From: Gnetum montanum
Taxonomy: Eukaryota > Streptophyta > Gnetopsida > Gnetales > Gnetaceae
Direction: 5' to 3'
Assembly (NCBI GenBank): GCA_015680685.1
Contig: MNCI01001848.1
Coordinates: forward strand, 122,717-186,716
DNA: 64,000 nucleotides
Below, one piece after another: positions 22,839-34,586 of the stretch. The notes beneath the pieces were generated by a model. The model had not been told where the DNA came from. It saw only the letters and a program-made list of their open reading frames with translations, and did no database searches. Both the position numbers and the translations under genes were made by a program. Each line of letters starts with the position of its first letter. Position 1 is the first letter of the stretch.

Positions 22839-23551
22839 TATTGGTGATTGTGTGGGACTACCAAGTTTTTCCTTCGGGTCTCACAACTGGGATCATAGGC
22901 AATGAATGTATTTTTTCAAATAGAGTTTAGGTGCTTGCTAGTCTTCTAGCAACACCAAGGCCTAGATACCTTCAAATAAACTCAGTGGTAATAGAGTGAA
23001 CTATGTGTAAATGTGTAATTGCTGTTGTGAATGTTGAAATCGTTGGGTTTGTGTATGAAACTGTAACTAGCTATTGTAACAGAAATTCAGCTAACCTTGT
23101 CAAATATTGTGAGTCATTAAAAATTCCTATTTTGTTAAGTCAGTTAGTCTATATAGTCCCTGTAGTACGTTGCTTAAAACAAATAAAATTTCACAATAAT
23201 GCTTAAGCACAATTTTTCAAAAATCTACTCCTAGTTTCCCTAGAGAGAAACATCTATAAGAAAGTTAGAAATAGAGTGAGATTCAATAGAATTAGAATGA
23301 GAAAAGAAAAGAAAGGTAGATTGGTGTGAAATCTCAAAAATTTAAGCAAGATAAATTGACATGAGGAAATAGTTCATAATAAAGCTATTCTAATTAAACC
23401 TAAATATTACGAATTGTCCAAACTCTTTGAGCTCAACAAGTAATTTTGTAAAAGACACTCTTATTAAACTACCAAAATGCTTTGTAAACAACAAAGTACA
23501 AGATTTTATTTGACTAGTTAATAGTTGTCAAGAATTGCAAATAATAGAGCT

Positions 23552-24409
23552 GATGAGTGGTGGAAGGTACCCCTTACAACCAACCATATGAATCACAAAG
23601 CATTCACACGTGATTCAGTCAAATTTTGTTGACTCTCTAGTTTTGGTGCACTAGTCTTCTAGGAAGTGAATCTTGCCTTAAAGGTCATTCATTGTCTTCC
23701 CAATTACACTAGTGAAGTACGCAGGTATGGTTAAGTGTAATCAAGGCATATGATTTTTATCATTTTATGTTTTATGGTTTTGATGCTTAAAAAGAGATGA
23801 AGTAATTTAATGACTGATTTAATTTAACTAACTAGCTAGTCCTAACATAAGCATCTAGTTCCACTTTCCATACATGTCCTGAACCTACGTATTGATTACT
23901 AGGTTACTAAGCGTTACGCTATTAGGTGCATCAAGTAATAACACTATTGGGATTACTAAGTGAATATGTGTTATGCTCAAAGTGGTTGTACTTATGCATT
24001 CAATCTATCTAGGTTATCTTGCTTAATTAGTTTAATTATTGGAAAACATTAAATAAACATCCAAAAGCATTGAATGCATGAACAAATATCTAAACTATCT
24101 AGAATGTTACAAGGTTTATTAAGAAGCTCATCTTTATTGCCATACACACTATCATGCTTAGGTACAACAATGCTCAAATAAAGATCCATACACTCAATGA
24201 CTCCTGCTGCAAGAAGTTGGGAAAATATTCTAATTTTCAAATGAAATAACTACAAGAGCTTTGCTACACTATAACTAACTAATGTCATAAATGCAACTGG
24301 TGAGCATGTATTTATAGGCAAGAATAGCCCTTGCGTTGGTGAGGCATAGTTGACACATGAAACGATGTGTAGATGAGGCCTTGTTGACGTAGCCACCTAT
24401 GACTCATCA
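23552..24409 (-). repeat. S1: solo LTR of family 1
   Basis: 858 bp, TSD AGAGC at 23547-23551 and 24410-24414. On the minus strand it starts TGATGAGTCATAGG and ends CCACTCATCA; TATA box GCCTATAAATACATG is near 24307-24322 (minus). Removing it restores a Z-family sequence that aligns with 1190-1240. No internal sequence is left, so two LTRs recombined. Confidence 0.88.
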
Positions 24410-25099
24410 AGAGCTTTTAGAAAAATTTGACAATTTCAATATTGAAATATCAAGGCAATAAACTTCTAAAAGAAAATGAAGTTATTTTAGTCATATCAAA
24501 GTATAAAAGATTTTCTAGACGCGCTAGACTCAAATAGGTAATTTCATAAAGAAATTACTATTATATTTCTCAAGATGTCTTTCAAAGAAAACATAAGCTC
24601 TTATATGGGAAACCTAATAAAAGTCTAGAATTGCACAAAATAAGAGCTATAAGAGTGATAAGAAAATCTCAAAATTAAATTCCGAGCATGATACTATCTA
24701 AACTATTAGCTAAGTCAATAAAAAAATGGGAAGAAAAGAACTCATAGGATTAACAAAGTAGTTGAATTGATGATGAAACTAGCAAGCCATGCTTTACAAA
24801 TAATCTTCAATAATGTTCTTGATCTCCTCTTTCTTCCCTTTTTTCCCTACCCTTGAAGCCTTTTTATAGTGGCTTCCTAGTAATTACAATCATCATAAAA
24901 GATTAAGGTAAATTACAAATATCTAGGGAATTTACTCAGAACCACTATAAGAACTTATAACTCCCATAGGAAGTTATTTGAGAAAGTCAAGCCATAGTTG
25001 GCAAGTGTCCTATTGGAAAACTAATGAAATCTCCTCCTTTTCCTTGTATAATGATACTTACTATAGAGATATAAGTTAGGGCTAATATGTGTCTAGTTC

Positions 25100-25758
25100 A
25101 TGTATGATATTGGGTAAATATCCCATGAATTATTTTTCTCTGAGTATGTATATTTTTATAGGGGTACCCAATATTTACATCTAATGTTCATCTACAGTTA
25201 AGTTATGAGGCCGTAGAAATGTTTCATTTTTACACAAGAAACTCCTATGTGTAGTGAGGAAATAGACCTTCACAAACGAATACATTTGAATATAAAATCG
25301 ATTTAGGGGGATGGCCGATAAGATTTAAAAAACACTAAAAATTTACATTTCAAAAGTGAGGGACTTAAATAATTTTCTAGGTTATATTGTGGATGATATG
25401 CTATGTGGTTAAGCCAGCTACTTATTTTACCTGATAGCTTCTCTTGTGTGTAGCCACACCTTCGTAGGCAACATGCCACACGATCAGTCATGCCCATATT
25501 AAGAACAACTTCTACATTTTTTGCTATACCATTACTCATTGCTTCCTCCTCTTTCTTCATCAATTTGTTAGCGATTTGCATTGCACAGCTTGTGTTTCTG
25601 CTGCAAAAACCCTGCCATAGAGTTGAATAGATGTTCAATGCAGCGGCTCCTCCTAGTATGTTGCTGAGCATGCATTTGGGCTGATTTTATTTCCTCACAA
25701 AATAGGCTTGCATTTGTAATTTTCCTGTGATCTAGTACAATGTAGGATTTCCACATAG
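25100..25758. other. Copy-specific U3 segment of Z2, left part
   Basis: Past the shared U3 part, Z2 has sequence not seen in Z1 or Z3. It includes a 122-codon minus-strand frame (25671-25303: IYSTLWQGFCSRNTSCAMQI, DRVACCLRRCGYTQEKLS) that I do not recognise. Its continuation lies beyond element C at 32508-33290. Confidence 0.35.
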
Positions 25759-25763
25759 CTTAT

Positions 25764-26598
25764 TGATGAGTTGTGCGTGATATCATAGCCAACACGATAT
25801 CACATACGCGATATCATAATTGATGCAATATCACATATGTGATATCACAGTTGTCGCCAGTTCTATAGATAAGAGGTGGCTCTCCCTTGTTTTTTAACTT
25901 AGAGTTAGACCTTAGCTTGGTAGTTTTATCCCTCCAAAGATAGAATTATTTTCTAGTATATGCTCGTAGTGTGGTGAATGTAATTGTATGACATCCTTAT
26001 TCGAGTGTGACGTACTTGGACACGCACATGATCGGAAATAAAGATCAAGATTACTTCATCATTGTAGCATTCACTTAGTTTAATTATTTAACTATTTAAT
26101 TTAATTATTATTTACTACTTTTCTAGTTAATACTCTCTCACCCTTAAACTCACGTTAAAATGTGGAATAAGTACGACTTGATTACGAGCATTTAAGTGTG
26201 ACTACTTGGTAACCTAGTAGTGTACCTAGGATCTGCGCTTGGTAATCCCAGTGGTAGTCATGCATGAAGTCCAAGGTGTGTACTGATAATCAAGGAATGG
26301 ATGCTCATTGCACTTAGGCTAGATTAGATTCTCTTACCCTCTCTCTCTCTTAGATTAGTAAATATTACTTTCCATTGCCTTTAGGAGTAGCGTTAGATTA
26401 GAAACCCATCATACACCTCACTTTGGACTAAACCATACATGATAAAGCTAATACTAGTTTAGGTGGGAAGACAATGAACTGCAACCTAAGGCTAACTATT
26501 TAGATGCCACAACTAGTCCATTTGTGGAGTGCAATCAGATCGCACATGTAACACTTGTATTCGTATGGTTAAGTGTAGGGGTACCTCGCCACTCATCA
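25764..26598 (+). repeat. 5' LTR of element C
   Basis: 835 bp, TGATGAGTTGTGCGTGATATC to GCCACTCATCA. GATATC/AATATC palindromes repeat at 25778-25852; TATA-like TTCTATAGATAAGAGG at 25861-25876; AATAAAGATCAAG near 26036. Confidence 0.9.
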
Positions 26599-26617
26599 TA
26601 GGCGCTGTTGTTGGGGA
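26599..26617 (+). other. Decayed tRNA-Asp primer-binding site of C
   Basis: TAGGCGCTGTTGTTGGGGA. Compared with the tRNA-Asp type TTGGCGCCGTTGCCGGGGA it has four differences, three of them C to T. Confidence 0.75.
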
Positions 26618-26743
26618 CAGTGTTGGTTATCTAGATTAGTTATATCATACAAGGTTGCTATATAAGGACTTAATGATATATCTCTTAGGAGGAAGAAATA
26701 ATTATACAAAGTCACATATAAATTCACACACAACTTCACAACA

Positions 26744-27920
26744 ATGACTCTCCTACAAGACTACAATAATGCCACACTTAGTGAGGAAGTTCATTGGAGA
26801 ACCAATGAACTATATGATGACGAAGATTGGAGTACACAACTTGAAGTGGGGATTTCCTATAAACATAAACAAAAGAAATGTCATCCCAACATAGGAAAGC
26901 ATAATCTACCCAATGCTGATGAACCCCTACTAGCCACAACAAGTTTAACGCAAATACAAGAGGCTGTTCGAATCTCACGTAGGCATCGTNCTTAACGCAA
27001 ATACAAGAGGCTGTTCGAATCTCATGTAGGCATCGTAAAGAGAGTCGACTACCCAAGCTTGATTTAAACAAATTTCCTAAATTTTTAGGAGGCTATGACT
27101 TAGATCTGCATCAACATTTACAAGCCTTCTATGATACCTATGCATGGAACAACATTCATAACAATTGGCAAAAACTTAAGCTCTTTCATATGACACTCAT
27201 TGACCAAGCAAAAGTATGGTATAAATCATTAAAACCAAATTCAATATGATGTTGCTCAACAATGGTAGAAGTCTTTAATGAAAAATGTCAAACCTACGCA
27301 AGAGTGTCAACCTTGAGAAAACAAATCCAAGGATGGAAACAAGCACAACATGAACCCTTGAACATGGCCTTAGAAAGATACTATGCACTGTTGAACAACT
27401 GTCTAGGCCATGGGTTTTCCAAGGAAAGGCTAATGTGCCATATCATTAATGGGCTATGTAATAAAATAAGAGAGACCTTAGGAATGTATGCCCAAGGTCA
27501 ACTATATGAACTACGAACCCATCAAATCCAAGAGCTTATTAAGTGAGTAGTAAAAGAAGAAGGAAAATTAGCTAGATGGGAGAGTGTTGAAAAACATTAA
27601 CGAGACCAATATCTCAACTTAATAAGGGTCCATGATCATAAAAAGGAGAAATCAACCAATCATAAGGAGAAAGAATCATCTTTGCCAATAGAACAATCAT
27701 TAGAAGAAGCTAAGGAAAAGATCAATAAGATGTTGGAATGGACATATCAAAAGTGTGGAGAATTTATCAACACCATTGGAGATAGAGTTTTGACAACCCA
27801 AGAAGTAGGACAAAACATTAGACAATCAGAAAGAAGGGATAAGGAAAATAAGAGCTCAACTACCAATCATACGTATGAATGCAACATATGCCTGTATGAT
27901 CACCCCAAAGGCTAATGCCC
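26744..27920 (+). pseudogene. gag: Gag of element C
   Basis: ATG at 26744 (MTLLQDYNNATLSEEVHWRT). The N-terminal frame is open to the single N at 26990, where a 45-bp stretch is duplicated. The core follows from about 27060: FPKFLGGYD, LQAFYDTYAWNN, FNEKCQTYARVSTLRKQIQ, LERYYALLNNCLGHGFSKER and RETLGMYAQGQLYELRTHQI, open for 94 codons at 27262-27546. After a stop and an acidic/basic stretch comes CNICLYDHPKG*CP (27880-27918), the family Cys-His motif with a stop before its last Cys. Confidence 0.85.
26945..27036 (+). repeat. 45-bp direct duplication around a single N
   Basis: 26945-26989 and 26992-27036 are the same 45 bases with one difference (CACG versus CATG). An N (26990) and a C separate them. 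Such a pair on either side of an N is typical of an assembly join. Confidence 0.85.
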
Positions 27921-28757
27921 AATATTGTTACATGTACATGAGCATTGGGGAAATACATTACATCCAGAGTTCATACAAAGATACTGTGTTCGATCATAGT
28001 GGCAACAATCCTAGTCATGGGGGAGACCACCACTAAACTCGAGACACCCTTCATATTATCCAAACCCAAATGCTTATCTTGTCCAACATCCTATTTCTCC
28101 AACTGGGCCAATGCACTTTATCTCACCACAGTACCATTCTCCTCAATACTATCAACCCATGTCTCCAACACAACCACCACCTTATGCACCTTATACTCCT
28201 TCTAACTTTCAACATTCTCATTTTTCCCTCCTTCTACATTACCATCAACTATTCCCAAGGTGTCTGCACCATCGTAACAACCCATGAATGCCACTTGTGC
28301 TACTACTGCCAATAGCAATGGGAGGCCTCCTCAACATCCAAAGCACCCCTTCTTTAAACATAATCGTAATAAGGGACAACACAATCCTGAGGCCACTGCA
28401 TCCTACAACTCAGCACAAGTTCCACACTATGGTGCATCCTCATTTTCAAACTCCACACCTCATGTTACTTCATTAGGGCCACCAACTCACACTCCAACAA
28501 CCATGCGACCCAATGAACACAGCCATGGAAGGCATCATCCCGATCCTTGCATACCATCTAGCAGTTACAAACGTCATAGTGTGTCAACTCATTATTTGGG
28601 AACTACATTGTATAAATTGCACCACTATACTTATTATAACCAAGTGAGTGAAGGCCAATGGGGTAAGTATGACCAGGCCCCAATATTTCCAACATGCAAG
28701 GATCGTCATTCTCCATTTATTAATCCTTGCCATACTCAACCGATTAGTTATGGGTGA
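27921..28757 (+). pseudogene. Ser/Pro/His-rich linker of C
   Basis: After the Cys-His motif, frames open for 86 and 157 codons (27945-28205; 28284-28757) are rich in Ser, Pro, His, Asn and Tyr. The second includes PQHPKHPFFKHNRNKGQHNP. It ends at GATTAGTTATGGGTGATATC, the internal polypurine-like site. No protease follows. Confidence 0.55.
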
Positions 28758-30698
28758 TATCTCCCATTCTAATAACAAGCAGAATTAATAACCCTTTTGA
28801 TTTCTTTAATTTTACAACCTTTTGTTTTCTAGTTTTTCATTTTTCAATTTCTTATTTTATCATTTTATTTTATTTTTATCTTTTTACATTTTTGTAGGTA
28901 ATCTCATTTATTAATAAAACACTCATGTGGATCGTTGGTTGAGGTGTGTTCTATGTTATTAAGTCTCGAGTGAGTAATTATTTGGACAATGAGCCCATTA
29001 CACCGACTCATCCACTCTACAAATAAGAGGTTCTATTCGAGGGTACAGTGACATTCTTGACATTCTTAAAACTTAAAATTAATTTTATGTTCATTGTACC
29101 CAAAATGAAGAAGGATGGACCAAGAGGGAATGTTTAGGGTGTGACATCAAGGGGACCTAAGGATTCTCTTTAGTGACATCTGTGGGAGTTATCATGCAAT
29201 GTGGTTGTATTAAGATCCTTGTAGAGCTAATGAAAAATGGGAGTAAGAGTAATCAAAAGGGCACTCAAAAATCAAATGCTATTCTAGGGGGTCCCATTGG
29301 AAAGACATGCACCCATGCTTGAAGGTTGGTAGCTTCTCTAGATTCAGTAAAGTGAAAAAAAAGAGAGAAAGAAGAAGCAAAAGAAAAGAAAAGAAATGTG
29401 CCACAAAACAAAAGTCACTCCTCCCTTGAATAAAATGCCAAGTGATCGTATGCCTTGTTGTTATGGTGCTCTCGTAGTTGCTCATCATGAGATGAAACAA
29501 TGCGATGTCACTAATCAGAGGAATGGACTTGGTCCTGTTCTTAGAATGACGAGTTAATGACACGTTAATCATGCTTTACACATAGGATTCATTATGCCCT
29601 AGGTCCGTTACCTCATGTCCCAATCTCTACGATCCCTTCTATAGTTTGTCTCATCTCACTGTTCGTGTAATTGTAGCTCGTGTCCCATGTAGCATAGAAT
29701 TCTTACCTCATTCCAGTGATAATTACATGTGTGTGTTTTGTGGCATTAGTGTGGATTACATCTAACCCTTCTAGTGCCCATGGTCACTTTAAGTGTGGTT
29801 ACACAAGGGCATTATAGGTTGAAACCTGCTTTGGGGAGGATCCACTTGTGTAATTTTTTGTGATCTTTACTTATGCTATAGCACACACACACCATTTTTC
29901 ATCCTCAACTTATTATTCATAACATTCTTTCCTTACTATTATCCCTATGAATTTCAATGTTCCCATGTACCATTACATACCCTTTTTCTTAACCACCCAA
30001 GGTTTTATTGATAAAATCCACACCATCATCATTACTTATGCCTTTCGAATTAATGAAATAGCCCTAGACCCCTTAATAATTGCCAATGTCCTCAATGTAC
30101 AATGTTAATTTCAAGAAAATACTTTAAAAAGTTGGTATTTTTGTTGTGCCTCATGTCACTAGGGATGTGATAGCACATACGTAATGTATTGTATGCGATA
30201 TCGTGTCGCTACAACCTATAAATTGGTGACCCCCCCTGCAACACTTAACATCATTTTATCATTCAGACGAGGGAGTTTTAAAATTTCTTTTTCTACGCCT
30301 TGTGATTGAGTAACCCTTGCTTTTCTCACTATATTTCACTCACTAGTACTTCGATTTTAATTCCTTTTGAACCTACATGAACCTAGAGTGTTTAGCTTAG
30401 TCGTGGGGGAGGGACATTTGTCGAAAAGCACCTAAATTTTTTAGAATTTATCATCGCCCAAAGGACATCATTTAGGGTAATTAACTATAACACTTAAAAT
30501 AATTGTGCCTAAAAATCATTTAATCCCGAGGTATACCAGGAAACTAAAATGGGAACCCACCTAAGTCATAGGACTCATTATTATAGTTTTCAGGCAATAT
30601 TACACATGATAACATAAGATCATTAATTAAGGCAAGTAGTAAGGTATAACTTAACTTCAAAAACAAACTTACTAACGCTTGACCTCGTGTGATTGTAG
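28758..30698 (+). other. Spacer of C with internal promoter-like site
   Basis: Noncoding. Shared landmarks: TAATTATTTGGACAATGAG (28974), GACATGCACCCATGCTTGAA near 29306, GGGGAGGATCCACTTGTGTA near 29832. At 30160-30223 lies GTATGCGATATCGTGTCGC followed by CTATAAAT (30216-30223), a small copy of the LTR U3 design (GATATC palindromes then CTATAAATAAG). A further TTAGTCGTGGGGGAGGGACA is at 30396. The spacer ends GTGTGATTGTAG directly before the ATG of the extra ORF. Confidence 0.6.
30216..30223 (+). promoter_or_regulatory. Internal TATA-like box upstream of the extra ORF in C
   Basis: CTATAAAT is preceded within 30 bp by the palindromic GCGATATCG found in the U3 of C's LTR. Comparable boxes are at 7613 (A), 34173 (H) and 54116 (G). 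Confidence 0.4.
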
Positions 30699-31468
30699 AT
30701 GGCCTCGAAGCATGGACAACAGGAATGTCCTCCTCAAGGTGGAAACAAACGATCTCGGAGAGGTAGAAGACAAGATCTTGCTAGAAAATATGTAGAATAG
30801 GAGGAACAATCATTTAGCATTTATCAAGAAGAACCTCCTACCGTACAGTCCCGATAGGCAGAAGGAGGAGTGGCTGCAATTCCTGAATAGGGATAACATC
30901 TCAAGTTGCCCCAAGATTGTGTTCAAGCCATCCATGAAAAGTTCACATTCACTACAGTGTTTGTGGAATTGAACTTCGAATCTTTTGTAGAGTTTGCTCC
31001 TGAGGCCATTAGGGATCACCTCAAAGGATCCCTATTATGGACTACCCTCTCGGAAAGAGGTACTTGGTACTTAGGGGGGAACGTACCAATTTTGGCACAA
31101 TAAAGAAGAAGGCACCATGATTAACAATTGTGGTGTGACTATTGATTTCTCTATTCAAGCCATTTTGGAAGTATTAAACCTTTTGAATATAGGGCCAAAG
31201 GTTGCTCAGAACTAGCTGGACACTTTCAAAACCAAGCAATTTAATATACTGTTGACAGAGAATAAAAAGGGTGGTGAAAGAAAAAGAGAAGGCTGATTGG
31301 AATGCCTCTATGGCACAAGCACAAACTTACATGCACACAAAGGCACTCAAGGCCTTACAAGAGGAGAAACTCTAGGCCATACTTCAACGCTATCAAATCC
31401 AAAAACCTGGAGCACAAGAAAAGGAAAAGACATCCATGGAGGAGCCACCGCCACTAGGAACTACATGA
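30699..31468 (+). pseudogene. Extra ORF of element C (internally shortened)
   Basis: ATG at 30699 after an acceptor-like GATTGTAG. N-terminus MASKHGQQECPPQ with a basic KRSRRGRR. The most open part (30906-31103) reads VELNFESFVEFAPEAIRD and LLWTTLSERGTWYLG, then a one-frame slip into YQFWHNKEEGTM and FSIQAILEVLNLLNIGPKV, matching A residue by residue in places. The central coiled-coil region present in A is missing, making C about 770 bp against 2.7 kb. The C-terminus PPPLGTT then TGA equals that of A. Confidence 0.65.
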
Positions 31469-31659
31469 GTTCTAAAATTTCTGTAGTTATAGGATTTTCC
31501 TTTATGTTCTTCATGTTGTGTCTCAATTTTGTTGTAATTCCACACTGCAGCATGAATCCATTCTAGTCAGTCAATAATCCCATACCTATCCATTGTGTAA
31601 TCAATGGAGCTTGTTCTCACTTTAACTCAAGGATGAGTTTTCATTCAGTCATGGGGGTA

Positions 31660-32502
31660 TGATGAGTCATGTGCTGTTGGCTATGATATCATGTACGCGA
31701 TATCATGTACACAATATTAGGTACGCGATATCTCAGCCGACACGATATCACACCCCACCGCTAGTTCTATAAATAAGAGGTGGATCTCCCTTGTTTCTAA
31801 ACTTAGAGTGAGACCTTAGCCAGACTCTGGTAGTTTTATCTCTCCAGAGATAGAATTATTTTCCAGTGTATGCCCATAGTGTGGTGAATGTAATTGTACG
31901 ACATCCTTATTTGAGTATGATGTAATTGGACATGCACATGACTAGAAATAAAGATCAAATTACTTCATCATTGTAGTATTCACTTAGTTTAATTGTTTAA
32001 TTATTTAATTAATTGTTATTTACTACTTTCCTACTTAATACTCTCTTAGCCTTAAACTCACGTTAAAATGCAGAATAAGTACAACTTGATTACGAGCATT
32101 TAAGTGTGACTACTTGGTAACCCAGTAGCATACCTAGAATCTGCGCTTGGTAATCCCAATGGTAGTCATGCACGAAGTCCAAGATGTGTACTGATAATCA
32201 AGGAACAGATGCTCATTACACTTAGGCTAGATTATATTCTCTTACCATCTCTCCTAGATTAGTGAATATTACTTTCCATTTCCTTCAGGAGTAGCATTAG
32301 ATTAAAAACCCATCATAAACCTCACTCTGGATTAAACCATACATGGTAAAGCTAATACTAGTCCAAGTGGAAAGATAGCGAACTATGACCTAAGGTTAAC
32401 TGTCTAGATGCCAAAACTAGTCTATCTGTGGAGTTCAACCGGATCACGTGTGTAACGCTCGTATTTGTATGGTTGAGTGTAGGGGTACCTCGTCACTCAT
32501 CA
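31660..32502 (+). repeat. 3' LTR of element C with preceding polypurine tract
   Basis: 843 bp, TGATGAGTCATG to GTCACTCATCA. The polypurine tract TTCAGTCATGGGGGTA lies at 31644-31659. GATATC palindromes at 31685-31752, TATA box CTATAAATAAGAGG at about 31767-31780. Confidence 0.9.
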
Positions 32503-32507
32503 CTTAT

Positions 32508-33290
32508 GTTCAACAAAAATTTCACACGGTTCTTGCCATGTGTTTACTTATTCTTTTCTTTGTTTGTTCCATGTTGGGATTGAGCCACAGAACTAGATTC
32601 ATGATCAATAGCAGATTAGTTTGTAATGGCTTCGTCGCTAGTGGGTTCATTGCTATGCACGAAAGATTTGGGAAATGGAGTTTGTATAGCAAATGTTTGA
32701 CAAAATGCCTGCAGTGAATGATTTGGATTTGTCTAATATCTGTATGATTTTTTTTACCTGTAGGTCATTGGAAGACACCATAAATCATGTGCCTTTCAAG
32801 TCCTATGAAGAGCAACAACACTTTTCATAGAATAATGGAGATTTCTTCTCGGCCAAAGATGTAAAACAAAGACACAAAGCTCCACCAGAGGAATGTTGGG
32901 TGTTCTTTTATCATATTGTATGTTGCCTGTGTATTATTTTGAATTCTTGGCTGAAGCAACAACATAAATTGAGTTGTATGATAATGAACATGCCTTGCCA
33001 TTCTTGGTACCATCTACATTTTCTACCTGTAATGTTTAATTTTCTGTGGTGATATTATCTAGAAACAAAACTGCAAATATGCCTTCTATATCTATCTTTA
33101 AATTATGGCAGATGGTTAATCTCATTGCTAGGAAACTACGATTATTTTGAACAAAGGATCTCCCTTCCAGTCACCTCTCAAGTCTGAAGAATTCTTTGAT
33201 AATTATGCTTGCATGATTGTTTGAACTTTTTATTTGCAGATGACTGCACAATAGCTTCAATCATTTTGTTTGAATTTGGTGATTCGTTGC
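32508..33290. other. Copy-specific U3 segment of Z2, right part
   Basis: This is the continuation of Z2 after element C. It has the look of host genic sequence: TTTACCTGTAG, then open bases encoding SLEDTINHVPFKSYEEQQH on the plus strand (about 32765-32825), and long T-rich intron-like stretches (for example TTTTTATTTGCAG at 33227). I cannot name a gene, and either strand is possible. Confidence 0.3.
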
Positions 33291-33328
33291 TGCTACATGG
33301 AATGGCATGGGATGTGCCAAATAGTTAC

Positions 33329-34586
33329 CCATGCCTAAAGGTATCCCTTTAAGAAAGGTCCAAATTTCTCCCTCAATAATATTTAAATGTTTTTTACTTT
33401 TCTTTTCTTCTTTTTTTGGAGTGATGATCATTCTTTGTGGTTGTTGTCAATACATGATGGTAGGAAAGAAGGAACATATCAATGTGAGGCCATAAAAATG
33501 GTATGAACTTGGTCTAGACATATTAGGATAATTCTAATCACACATTCCATAAAAGGATCTCCTGTGGCTATGATTTGGATTTTCCTCTTCTAATATCTCT
33601 CACAACTAGTATAACACTCGATTTTTTCACCTCACTATCTAGTATCATGGTCATTTGTTAGTTTTCATTTTGTGAATTACATGATCCTAAGGCAATCCCT
33701 TACAAAGGTATGGTGTTTAACCTAAACCATCATTCATTATCTAGGATGTCTACAGACTCCTTGTGATGGGATTATGCAAGGAAATTTTTAGACATTTTTA
33801 GGCATCAACCTACTTTAGGGAGGACCCACTTGCATAGCTTTTGATTTCATTTAGTTTAAACCCCATAACCATAGGTCTCAATTTGGTTATGATAACCTTG
33901 ATAGCTTGAATTGTCCAATTTTGTGTTGATTTTTCCTTAGGAACATCTCATCCTTGCTCATTCCATATTCTCAAGTCATGAACTAGAATCTCATTAGATG
34001 TTATTACCTTAGTTTCCTAGCTTTCAAGCTTCCATTTGGCTCTTATTTCATTCCCAAACTCTCCTAAATTCCCTTAGAATTCAAATTTGAAAAATAGTTG
34101 TGAATAGCTACATGCATCTTTGTCGATGTGATCAATTATGTTGACATAGCTCCATCGATGTGGCTCAAAAATTTTATAAATACGTGTGATACTTAGTTCA
34201 TTTTTAACATTTTGTATATAAAGCCAATGGAGTTTTAGAAGAGCCTAGAATCCAAAAGCCATAACTTTCTCATTGCTTACTCGTTTCCACTTGTTTTACA
34301 ATCTTTGAGCTTTTGGGGGTATTCTTTACGTCATTGGAGTATCAAACACTAGGCTTTGATAAAATATTCTTTAGAAATTTTTCTAACACCTCATAGATCA
34401 AGTATTAAAATAATGATCCTAAGAATTACTACCAATGATTAACCTTTATTGAAGTGGAAATTAAATATTAATAAAATATTCTCTTATGCTTGTGATCACT
34501 AAAGAAAGGCTTAACGATAAAATTTCATATGTTCCTAAGGTTTCACAGAACCCTATTATGATTCAAATGGTTTTCAATTAGTTCTT
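33329..34586 (+). other. Spacer of element H, right half, with internal promoter-like site
   Basis: Noncoding. It continues the H spacer after Z2 (CCATGCCTAAAGG). Landmarks: TTTAGGGAGGACCCACTTGC near 33812; at 34115-34183 two TCGATGTG words followed by TTTATAAATAC (34173-34183); a G run TTTTGGGGGTATTC near 34312. It ends at the S2 insertion site TTCTT. Confidence 0.6.

Larger units (their letters stand above)
25764..32502 (+). mobile_element. Element C: complete Gag plus extra-ORF element without pol
   Basis: 6739 bp on the plus strand with a perfect TSD CTTAT (25759-25763 and 32503-32507). 5' LTR 25764-26598, PBS 26599-26617, gag 26744-27920, linker to 28757, spacer with internal promoter-like site, shortened extra ORF 30699-31468, polypurine tract, 3' LTR 31660-32502. 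No protease, RT, RNase H or integrase is visible. In a stretch of about 200 bp around the TATA box the two LTRs differ at roughly one base in ten by my count, so this is not a recent insertion. Confidence 0.9.
22839..33323 (-). mobile_element. Z2: solo long LTR of the Z family, carrying S1 and C
   Basis: The LTR begins at 22839 (TATTGGTGATTG, decayed from TGTTGGTGA) and ends at 33323 (GATGTGCCAAATA, decayed from CCAACA). The TSD GTTAC is at 22834-22838 and 33324-33328, and joining the flanks restores a word present in other family-1 spacers. Without S1 and C (and their TSDs) it is about 2.88 kb. The left part to about 25020 aligns with Z1 and Z3 (CTAGCAACACCAAGGC, CCTTGAAGCCTTTTTATAG). No gag or PBS adjoins, so it is a solo LTR. 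Confidence 0.8.

Noticed and set aside
23552-24409. CRISPR-like or bacterial mobile element because of short flanking repeats
   Set aside because: The 5-bp duplication, TG...CA ends and TATA box identify a plant solo LTR.
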